Origin: Symsagittifera roscoffensis
Taxonomy: Eukaryota; Xenacoelomorpha; Acoela; Convolutidae
Assembly (NCBI RefSeq): GCF_963678635.1
Contig: NC_087065.1
Span: 19,421,623-19,485,622 of the forward strand
Direction: 5' to 3'
DNA: 64,000 bases
This document shows, one piece after another, positions 36,001 to 48,000 of the stretch. The notes under the pieces were generated by a model that worked only from the letters and a program-made list of their open reading frames with translations, searched no databases and was not told the DNA's origin. A program made the translations under genes and the position numbers. The number at the start of each line of letters is the position of its first letter. The stretch's first letter is position 1.

Positions 36001-39000
36001 AATGAAATAAAAAATCAAACCTGCTTTCAATAACTCACATGTGGATTCATTACTAAGAGTCAATGAACGTAGTTCAGACTCCTATATATATCGCGATGAT
36101 TTTTTTTCAGGAAAAATCTAATTTGTTCACGCTCAAATTGACTTGTCCGTGGTTGACTTTAGATTTCTTTTCAAGTTCATTTTTTTTTGGTTAAAAAAGG
36201 CAAACTCTACTATCGAACAGCAAAAGTGTAATAGTCGCGAAAAAAGATCGACTTCTAGCTTCGAAAGTGGAATTTATTTTCAGATTTCTCAGCCAAATAA
36301 AAATTTTACTTATTGTTGAAATTTTCCCAAAATTGGTTAATTTTATCAAAAAGTGCTTATTTTAAATTGGTCTAGAAATTCAAAGAGGTTTGAGGAAATC
36401 AGTTTTCATTTTGAGTATATCTAAGAAAGTAAAGTCAAAGTGATCTTCCAATATAGTTCAAAAATGATGAAGAAGGGTATAACCTCTCTATGTATCATAA
36501 CTTTTTATTGTTGTTTGGTTGCCAAAAATGCTAATTTTACTAAATAAAATGAAGTAATTTGCTCAATTTTGAAAGTTTGCTCTATTGATATTTGTATCCG
36601 GAATTGGCCAAGTAGTTTTGTTTTAATGTTTGGTTGACTAAAAATTTTGGCCAGAATTTCGCAAATTAATTTAAACTATATTAGTTTTACTAAAATTCTG
36701 AGAAAGTTTTTCAATTTTTGTTCTAAAATCAACCCAATGTGTTATAGTTTCAATTTTATATCAAGTTTTATTCGCAATGTCCGCATAATTTAAATCAAGA
36801 TTCGCTCATGTTGACTTTTCAGGAAATTTTTTTTAAAATTGTTTGCTCAATTTTGGGTTTTGCGGTTTGACTTCGGTTCTTTAATGTTTGTTTTCATTTG
36901 CTAAAATCAAGGCAAGCTACGCTCTACGCTAACAAATGTTCGAATTGCGCCAAAATAGTTGAAGGAGATCTGACTGAAAAAAAGCCAGAAAACATTCACA
37001 TTTTTTGTCTCGTTGCAAAAAGAATAAATGCTCCCTTGCTTATTTTTTGGTGATTTTTTTGTGTAAAATTTCTCTAATGAATGCTGTTTACGTTTCAATG
37101 ATTGAAGTGGGACAGAATGTTTTCACAAATAACTCGTATTATTTTTGCGGTAGTTTCGCTATTTGATCGGCTGGCTTTTAATTTACTTTTAAGAAAACAA
37201 GTGTCTTTTCAGCGGGAACTTGTTTTTTTTCCGTAAAAACTTAACTTTCAAATTTTCAACTTACCTTATTTTTAAATCTCAACAACTTCCAGGTTTCTTT
37301 GCTCTTGAATTAAAGGTATCGCCGTTGCTTTTCTCCCTAATTTCTGGGCTTCGAATCTCCGTCAGACCTTGTTTTTTTCAGTATGTATGCTATTGAATTT
37401 TTTTTTTTCGATGCAAATCGAATTGTCGCACTTCCGTTTATCTGCACAAGCTTTTTCGACTTAGTTATCCCATCACAGATTTTTCTTGTGCTTGTGCAAG
37501 TTTTATGGCAGATGCAAGTGTTGTTAGTTATAGTCTCAGTAAGTCATAGTCTGCAAAAATCGTTTTTTTTCCGGCTCAACGCTTGTCTGCTTAAAGATTG
37601 TCGGCTTTGTTTTCGCTCCGTTAGTTCGTAAGTTTTGTTCAGTTGCTAATTTAAAATGCAAGTGTCTTGATTGGTATCCTTGGCCAGAATTCTAGTTTGA
37701 TAAAAACAGGTATTATGAAAGTTTATGAGATTATGTGTTTTATTTTTTTTGAGACCCTTTGGGGAAATTGTTTTTTTTAAAGAATTTTAAAAACAGGGGT
37801 ATCAATAGAAATACCGGCTACTCCCATGTCTGCCTGCCTACTCTCTTGTCTTTTTTCTCTCTCCCTCTGTCTACAGCCATCGAAAAATCCATATTTTAAA
37901 TTTCATGTTTTGAAAACTAGCCTCTCTAATATGAGATTTTGGTTTCAATCAGTAGAAAAAAATTGATAAGTTCCCCTGGATCGGCAGCTACTCGCAAATT
38001 TTTCTTTTTTTCTACCACAAAATTATGGCCCTCGGAATAGTCAAATATTTGATTTTCTGACCATTTTAAAAATATTTTGATACTTTCCGAAAACTACCCT
38101 CCCATATCTGAGATTTTGGGTTCCATCCAAAGAAAACGTTGTGAGAAGCTCCTTTGCATATGCGACTGCGTTCAAATTTTTTTTGACGGAGAAGTTAATG
38201 ACTATCGGTAAAGTCAAAGTTGTGAATTTTTGAACGTTTTTTGAAACTACATTTCTCGAGAACTACCCTCCCAAATCTGAGTTATTGGGTTCAGTCGAAG
38301 TTGCAGATTGCGTGAATCTCTTCTGCATGGGCGCTTGCCACCAAACTTCTTACAAAAAGCTCGGAATTGTCAAATTTTTGATTTGTTGACCGTTTTTTGG
38401 ACTTCTCTCGATAACTATCCTGCTAAATCGGATGTCATATGTTTCATAAAAACAACATTTTGTTAAAGACTATCTGTACACTTGGCTACGCCCAGTTGCC
38501 CTTAGAAAAAAATATGGACCCTAAATACTTAAAAGTTTTGAAACTTTGATCGGGTTTTTGGATTTTTTTTTGGTTTTACTTGAAACCTACAGTGTCAATT
38601 CTCAGTTTAAATGTTCAATCGAGAAACCTGGTTTGGGGAGTCTTCTCTACTAAGCACATATTACGGAAAGTCAAAATTTTAAGTTTTTTAGAAACTTTGA
38701 ATTTTCTTAAAAACTGCCCTATCAAGTCTGAAATGAAAATTTCAATCAAAGAAACTGTTGCGAGAATTTTTCTTACACAAGCGAAGACTACTTAAGTTTT
38801 TGTAATATAAATGTTATGTCCTTATGAAAATTCAAATTTCTTTAAAATTTTCACTCTATTTAGTAAAAAAACAACTAAGGTTTTAGGCAAAGCCCGATTT
38901 TTGAAGTTAAACATTTCTTACCGCATCAGTTTAACAAATTCAAAAATATCGAACTCGAACCTCGGCTTTTGTCGGGCCCCTAATTTTCTTTTATTGAGAC

Positions 39001-42000
39001 TTACGAAAATTTTGGTTCGCCTAGTTATTTTAAAAACTTTCTACACAGAGGCAAAGCCTCTGTACAAAGCTCGCCTCTGGCAAAGCTCGTTTTTCAATTG
39101 CGAACAGAGCAAAAGTTACGTTTTTCAGTACCAAAGGTTTAGTTATCTTGTCAGCGTGATTTTTACATTAATAAGTAGAGAAATTTCTAGGTTTTTCAGC
39201 GGGTTTAATAGAATTTCATTGATCCGGTTTTTCAAAGCATGTTAATCAAAAGTTGAGTTCTGATCTGATGTAACTGTTTCCAAGGATAATCGAATTGCAG
39301 TGTATAGCTTTTTCCAAACATCTAAAGGCAAAGTATACTTGATTGATGCAGCACTTGATTGAAGTTTGACTGGTGTTTTTGTTTCAGAGGTGCTACAGTG
39401 AGACGGAGGATGAGTGTGAGCACCTGAGGGCCACGAGTGAGGAGACAGCGGGGAAGCTGCAGGAGCTGGCCACCAAACACACGGAGCTGCTAGAACAAGT
39501 ACAACAGCTCAATGCCAAACTATCAGAGGCAGAAACGGTCAGCAGTTTAGATATTTTGAAAATCCCCCTTGAGAAAATTGTTTATCCGGTCCTGCTTCCA
39601 CGTCAGTTTTTCTGTGCTTTAAGTATTGCCAAAAATTGAGAATACTTGAGTACGAAATGTTTCAATTGTAAGCATGCGCGCCAGTCTCTGTGGAAGTTTC
39701 AAGTTTCTATGATGGTGGTTTAAAATAGGCGAATACAGAGTATCATTAGTAGTGAAATAGATTTTTATGAACAAGATTATAATGCTTCTGTTAATTGATG
39801 GATATTTTTAGACTCGAAGTGAATTAAGCGATACGTACAAGACAGAGAAGGAGAATTTGGAAAACGAGATTGCAACCTTAAGTCGGACAGGGCAGGAGTT
39901 GAACAGTCGCATTGCAGACCTGGAACAGCGCCTGGCCACTGCCACTGCTGGTACTACTCTTGAGGAATTTGAGAATGAGGGCGAGGGGGAGGGTGACTCA
40001 TCGAGGGGGGATGTGATGGTGGAGTCTCTGAGTAATGTGGAGGAGGGAGTGGGGGTGGATAAGGCGAAGATTGTCAGTGTGGAGGACAAATATGACAACA
40101 GTCAGCAGGTTAAGATACGTTTTTAAAAGAAATAAAATAGTTTTCATGCCGAATACACAAAAGGAAAATAAAAAATCATTTAAAAATCTGATATTATTTT
40201 TGTTGTCATCTCAACTCCTGGCATAAGAGCATGCCAATATGGAAAGCTTCGACCTTTTTAAGGGATCTTCATAAGAATGTTAGTTACGGTGTTGATTTTT
40301 TCTTAAAGCTTCAAATAGCAATGAAATGAAATGTTGTTGTTTTAAGAGCGCAAAATATAAATTGCGAACTATTCTCTAAAAAGAATTCTCTCATGTAGGT
40401 TGCCAGTGGATCTATCGTGACAGCAGAGGTCGAGCATCAAACTCAATTCAACGAGAGATCAGTTGATCAGGCCATTAAAGAACAGAGAGAAGCAGATGAT
40501 TTGAACTTAACCGAATCTCAAGACCTCTCGCCGACACAACCGGGATCAAGCGAGGAACCAGGAGTGGATAAAGAACTTATTGAGCCCCTAGAGGACTCGG
40601 GTTTCAATGAGAGTGAGATTTACCTTTCGGCTCTGGAGTCGGATATCAAGAAGCACTCGGAACAGCTACAGACTTTCTGTTCACACTTGTCTGAAGATAG
40701 GCAGGCGGAGTTTGAAGCCCTGCGGCAAAATAACGAGAGGTTGCTCGCAAATGTAGAGTTGCTGAAGAGTAGCGTAGAGCAGAAGACTAAAACATTAGGA
40801 GTAAGTGTATTAGATAGGTTTTATATTTTAGCTGTAACCTAAATAACAGAACAGTAAAAAAAAAAAATATATATATATATATCAAAGCGAGATGCTGTTA
40901 CTTTGTGCTAACCCTTGTACAAAAAAGGTATGAGATGAAAAGTCTCTAAAAGATTTACCATTGTGATTAGCCTGCGTTATGAGATCAGAACACACTTTTA
41001 CAGGTTAACAATTTGTCTCACGAAATATTATGAATCATTTGGTCGCAACAGACTTTTCAGCCAACATAAAAATTTTGAGGCCTTTTGAATTTTGAATACA
41101 CGTTTAGTTCTATTATTTCCGAGGTTCAATGAACGTAGTAATTACATATCCAGGTAATGATGATGTTTTTTCGGGTTTGATGTTTTTCGGTTTGACGTTT
41201 TTTTAATATTCATATACTGAAAGAAAGAAAAGGTAGGCTGTTCAATTCGAAAAAGGAAATGGCGTGAAGAAACTTGAAAGTCTATTTAAAAAGGTTTTAA
41301 CTTAAAAATTTCCCAGTAGATTAAAAAACTTGATCCATTTTGTTGCAAATAAAAAAAATATATTTTACGAATAAAAAATACTTTGAATAAAAAAAGTTCA
41401 AGAATCTTTAATGAGATATTTTTATACGAAATTTGATCATTGAAAATGTTTTAAATAAGCCAAACGTTTTTTTTTGTTTTCCCTTATTGAGAGTCGATAA
41501 ACGTAGTTCAGACTCTACTACAGGTCGTGATGATAAAAAAGTTTACTTATTGGCCCAGTTTTCTCAAATTCGGTTTATTTGATCAAAAAAGTGTGAATCA
41601 TAAATTTTTCTAGAAGTTCAAAAAGCTTCAAGGCCTCCTTTTTTAGAGTCGATGAAGTACTCCAGACTCTTATCTAGGTCGTCATGATTTTTGTTAATTC
41701 GTTTTTTTTTTCAGGAAGTCATTAAATTTGTTCAGGCTCAAACTTACTTTTTCGCGATTTGACTTATGATTTCTTTGTAAGTTCAGTTCGTATTCTTTGT
41801 TGAAAAGAAGGAAAACTCCACTATCGAACAGCGAAAGTGTTAATTTCATGAAAAACATGATTGACTTCTAGTTTCGATATTGGAATTGAATTTTCAGATT
41901 TCTTTAACAAAAAAACCTATTGATCCCGTTTTTTTTTCAAATAGGGTTAATTTTATCGAAAAAAGTTCAAATGACAAACTATTCTAGAATTTCAAAGACC

Positions 42001-45000
42001 TTTTTTCTTGACATTCCAAGGTTGATATTTTTTTTTAAAAAAAAAACAAGTTTTTTTATGTTAATTTGCGTTCATTGACTCTGTTCCTACTATCTTTTGG
42101 CTATGTACGTTCAGCTGTATGCTGGCTCTGTTGGTTGATTGAAATTCAAATCAGGTTTTTAGAGTTTCCTTTTTTTCCTCTTATATGGTTTCTGGCTTAT
42201 GTTATATTGTTTGGTGGCATCATATCGATCTGTTTCATGGGCGAAGTTCGATTTTTATGTATATATGTTCATCACGAGGGAGAGGGATATACGAAACTTG
42301 CAAACTTGGATTTACGAAAAGTTTTATTATATTTTTTCAGCTCAAGCAGTACCTTAGTATTGTTGCCTTAGTTGCCTCGTCGTGAATTTTTTTCAAGGCT
42401 ACTTGAATGCTAGTGATTGTCTTTTTCCTCAAAACGTGTTTTGACAGTTTTTTCAGAACGAGATTATAATGAAAAACGTATAATACTTTTGTTAAGTATA
42501 GTTAGTAAGCGTCGATGAACGTAGTGAAGAATCTTATATAGGTCGTGATGATTTTTTTCTGTTTTTTTTTTCACGAAAAGTTAAAATTTGTTCCCGAAAA
42601 GTTACAATTTGTTTTGATTTTAATTTCTTTTCAAGATCAGCTAAATTCTTTTAAAATGAAGGCAAACTGTCCAATCGAACCGCAAAAGTGGATAGTCCAC
42701 GAAAATTATCTGCTTCTACTTTTGAAAGTGGCTTTTAATTATTTAGTTTTCCCAGCGGAATAAAATGTTTACCTATTAATGCAGTTTTCTCAAATTGAGT
42801 TACTTTTATCAACGTGTCAATCTCTTGTGTTGCTTTTGAAATTCTGAGAGCTTTACGGCCATATTTTTAGTAGTAAATTTAAGGTAATTTTTTTGACGTT
42901 CGAAAAATGAACTGCAAACAAAAGTCATTCAATCATTTTTTTCCGGTTTTCTTGCGTTCATTGACACTTTCCACTGGCTGTTGGCTATATTTTTTTCTAA
43001 AATAAGGGAACAGATCGATTTTAAACTGATCTGCAATAATCATCAAGATCAAGAAATGTATATCAAGTGTAAAAGAACGAAGTGATTTTCACTCATATAA
43101 GTCGTGAGTTCGAGCGGAAAACAATTATGCTCAAATTTGAATTTTTGTCTGAACATATAGTTTATTTTTTAATTTGTTTATTTTAAATTGTGAAAGACAA
43201 GGCAAACTCCACTTTTGAACAGCAAAGTGTAAAGGACGAGAATAAAGTGAATAATTTTTTCTTTCAAGAATGGTTTTGAATTTTCTATAAGTAATGATCC
43301 AGTTTCCCCTAAATAAGATAACCACTAAAACTTTTTGCCCAACATAAACGATTCGTGAAATTCAAAGAGCGTAAACTTATTGAAATTTTCTTCAAAAGCT
43401 GAAAATTTTTCAATTAGTTTTTTATCCGGTTTCCGTGAGTTCTTATTCAGTTTTCCAACAGTCTGTTGGCGGCTATATTTTGATTGAGAGCACATGCTTA
43501 AAGTAAAATTCTTGGTAATCAATTACGAAAATTGAAAATTTCTCACCAGTTTTTCTCGACATCGAGACAACTGTTTGAAGTTTGTTTTAGAAATCCAAAC
43601 CGCGTCTAAAAGATCTTTACCATCTTAAAATGCTCTATATTTTAAGAGCGTTCTTTTATTTGACTATTTGCAAAAAAAATCGTTAATGGATAGCAGGGCT
43701 TTTAAACGTATATTGATTTGCTCTTTCTTCTATGTTTTCAGTCTCTGGAACTGCAACTAGCTGAAGCGCGTTCATTGATGCACAACGAAAAGAGTGAACA
43801 TAGTCAGCAGTTATCAACTAGAGACGGCGAATTAGCAGAGTTGAAGAAACAACTGAATGGCGTGAAAAGTATTGAAGCTCAACTGAGGAGTGAAATTGAA
43901 GTATTGAATAAGAAGATTGAAAAGAGTCAAGCCGATCAGAAGAAAGAATGTGATAGGTTGAAGGAGAAGTTAAGAGAAACTGGTAAGTCAACCAACTGGT
44001 GGAATTTTTGACTGATTGATCAGAGAGGTTGAAAGTTATTCATGAAGGCTTATTTAAGTAGTTTTTGATTTGTTAAATCTCCGGCGTTAATGTGTCGTTG
44101 TTTTTCTTATTGAGATTTGAAATGCCCGGTTATGGATATGGATAATTAAAAGTTTAATTAAATATAAAGAAGTCTTTTATCAATTTTTTCTCAAATCGGA
44201 AAATATCCACGGTTCAAAAACTACAATAAAACTACCCTTTTAGAAGCAGCCTTGAGAGTTGCGAGTGAAAGGGAGGGCCTGGTTGACCGGAGTGCAGGGG
44301 GAGGGGCAGACAGCAGCAGGAGTGACATGGGTGACCAGCTGTCTCAGGGATCTCTGGAGGAACTGCAGCTGCCAACCGGTGCCTTCCAGAGGACGCCTGT
44401 CAAGTTCATCGACAAACTCAGGAGGTCAGACTTATTTTTGCTGCATAAGGGATCTTAAAAGTTATGTATTCCAACTACAAAAGAGTTTTAACCGCCGTGG
44501 ATGGCATAGAGCGGGAAAGCTCCCAAATTTTGGTTTCTGTGAATTGGAGAGGCTATCAAGAGGCCTAAGTTATCATGAACTTAAGTTATCATGAAGTTAC
44601 TAAGTTATCATGAACTTAACCGTGTTGGTTTGTTGTGTCCTGAATTGCTGTTTTTTTTCTCTTGTGAGCGCAAAATCTATCTGGTAGATAACGGAGATAA
44701 TCAATAGCTGGAAGAATTTTTATAAAGAATCGGTCTAGCCTGGGACAAAAAATCGGCTACCCTGGCACAGCATTTTCTTCACTGTTTTGCAAATGAAGGC
44801 TTGTACAAAAAGTATGTTTTAAAATGAAGGGTTTTTCCACATCTAATCGATCTGTCAATTATAAATGCGCCCTGTCTCTATAGTTCAGATATTTTAAACG
44901 GTGTTCAGGTTTCTACCGGGAGGTACTACTGGGTACGTGGGTAACTGTTTCTGAATCTCTTATCTACCATTCTTTCCATCAATTTGACTATTTTCACGCT

Positions 45001-48000
45001 CATTTTTGATGACACGACTCTGTGCTCATGTAATCTCGGAATCAGCTAGGAAAGGAGCGTCCAAAATCTACTTGAGTTTTAAGCTGACCCGGTTGCTGAT
45101 CGTATTAAGTTAACTTTTCAGTCGTTTGTTCATTCACCCAACTGAAATTCAGCTTATCGATATCTATGGGCTTTTTTCTACCATTGTTCTAGTTTGATAC
45201 TCCGATTTTGTATCAGCGGAAAAGAATGCGATGATCTTTTAAAAAGTGCACAAAATGCAAAGGTACAACTTTGGTGCGGTAACTGTAATAACTATGCCCA
45301 ACATTTTCATTGACCTTATAAACTTTGTTCTAGTTGCATTTCATGAGAAATAACAGTGTGACGATTTTCCATGTAGGAGTGAGGCGGAGAGGGAGAGACT
45401 GGAGAGCGAGATGCGGTTTGTTCACGTGAGACTGAGGGAGAACCAGAGTGAGATAGGCAGTGCTCTTCTGTCCCTCAAGGACGCACTAAACCAGCTGCGA
45501 CAGAAACACGACAGAGCTGAACACGAACAGATGCAGACTGCTATCACGGTATGCGTCTTCCCTCGAGCACTACTTGTGTTAAAACATCAAGTCACTTTTT
45601 TCTATCCTATGTCGCAACTTTCTATGTTTAATTTTGGTATTATTGGCATGCGATTTAATAGCATGACTTGTATCCACCTAAATGAAGCACACTCATTGCT
45701 GCCTGGAAATTACTTTTCAAGTTTGTGTGAAAGGGTATGAAGCATAAAGTCTCAGTGGTCTAATGGACCGTATAAGTATTTGACCTATTGCTTATTTATA
45801 GTATTATTTTTTAAGCCTTTTTTCAAGTTTTCAGAGCAGGGCTCTTGTGGAGACTTCAAGACACCCTAGTTTGTGAATTGTTAGGACTTTTTAACTTGCA
45901 TTTTTTAACGGAACTTTCTTTTTTAATGTGAAATATATTGATACCTTGAGCTCAAAATTGAAAAAGTGATTTTTACCGCGATCATTTTTGTGTAGTTATA
46001 GGGATTTGGGATTATTAACGCGCGGGAGGGGGGATTCGTCATTCGCAAAGTACTGAATGAGAGAAAGTTACTTTGTCAACCAATCAGAGCTCAGTATTCG
46101 AAACTTCCGAAGAAATTAGCGATAAATTTAGTCAGTTTAAGGGGGTGTTGAGAAATTTTGCGCATTCGGTTCTTCGATTATAAGAAACCATTTTAACATG
46201 CGATCATTTTTTTCCTATTGAAGAGATTAATCCGGCCCCGAAATCATTTCAAATTGAGTTGAGGCAAGCAATTTGGTCTTTTTAATACTCTACCAGACAG
46301 AATTTATATCATTTTGTACTTTACTACGCTCCTGGAGGATAAAATGCAGCAAAGGAATATTTTGGTTTTAGCAATTTTATGACCAAGTAATACTATAACG
46401 ACGTTAACGAGAGGTTGGATTATTCAGGGCGGCACCTTGATATGATCAGTTTTTTTGTGTAACTGAACAAAGTGTCACTTTTATATGTTTTGATGAGTTT
46501 TAAGAGTCGATGAACGTAATGAAGACTCTTACATAGGTCGTGACTATTTTTTCACGCTCAAATTTGGTTTTTTCGCGGTTTCATTTTTGATTTCTTTTTT
46601 TTTAGTTTTGCTCATTTTCTTTTTAAAAGGAAGGCAAGCTCTACTATCGAAAGGCAAAAGTATGAAGGCCAGGAAAAATATGAATGTTTTGTTGTTTCAA
46701 AAGTGAATTTAAAAAAGGTGCTAGTCATAAACAATGCATGAAATTCAGTTTTGCAGTTGATCAGATGGGGAGCATAGTGCTAAACTTAGTTAAATATTAG
46801 TACCCTGGCGATCAGCAAAGTTTTGCAATCGGGCACTAGACCTTTTCCCTTGAATAACTTTGTTCACTGAATGGTCAAAGTTAGAAATGCTAAAATTAGG
46901 TTCAGTTCATAATGAACTTAAGTTTTTTTGCGTCTTCGGAACACTTGGTCTGGAGGTAACGAATACGCCTGGGACGGCAAAGATTATGGTTTCGAATCGG
47001 ACAGGACTTTTTTTCCTCAAACGGGAAATATTCGGTTTCAGAAGTGTCGGCTAATTAAGAGTCGATGAACGTAGTTCAGACTCTTTTATAGGTCCTGATG
47101 ATTTTTTTTGTTTTTTTTTCTCAGAAAAAGTCTTGTTGAGGCTCAAGTTTAGTTTTTCGCGGTTTGATTTTTGTTTTCTTTCAAAATTCAATTCATTTCC
47201 TTAAAAGGAAAGCAAACTCCAGAATGGAACAGTTAAAGTGAGGTCACGAAAATTGTGATCGATTTCTAATTTCGAAAGTGGTGTTTAGTTTTCAGATTTC
47301 CCAGCGAAATAAAGTTTTCATCTATTGATCCAGTTTTCTCCAATTGAAATAATTTTTTATCACCAAAGTACCAACCATAATTTGTTTTAGAAATAAAAAG
47401 AGCCTTAAGAGCCAGTATATTTTTTCTCTTTACTTGCATTCATTGACTCTTTTCCAATTGGCTGTTTTTAAAGAAAGGCCAGCATAAAATTGTTCTGAAA
47501 TGCTGTTTTTTAAATCTTGAATTTATTCTTTTTCTTTTAAAGTCTATACAAACGACGGATTAATAAGTGTAAATATGTAACAATCTTTTAGGTAGGATAA
47601 AACATAAGATAAAACTCTCAAACATAAGATAAAATTTTGGACCAATAATTTTGCTGTAAATCATTTAAGAACAATTTATCAGCTAAAAAAGTTTTCAGCA
47701 GACTGCTTATTAAAAAATTAGTGAAAATAAAAAAATTTGCAATTTATATCCGAAATGGGTGAAAATTTTCAGGCCCACAACTTTGCGGGAAGTGTTTCCG
47801 ACTCCGGCTGGCCGCCGAAAGGAAAGCAAGCAGGGTAAAAATTTTGGTATCAAGTTATATTCATATCAGCATTCTATGCTACTTCAGCAAGTAGCACAGA
47901 AGGCGCCGCATTTAATTTTATTAAGAGTACTGAACTTATTGAGTACTCTTATATAGGTCTTGCTGTTTTTTTTTTCAGGAAAAAGCCTTAAAATTTGTTT

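Noticed and set aside
44735-46450. CAGGG-like words such as 'attcagggcggcacc' (46434)
   Set aside because: No matching inverted end or 8-bp duplication was found, so no MITE is called.
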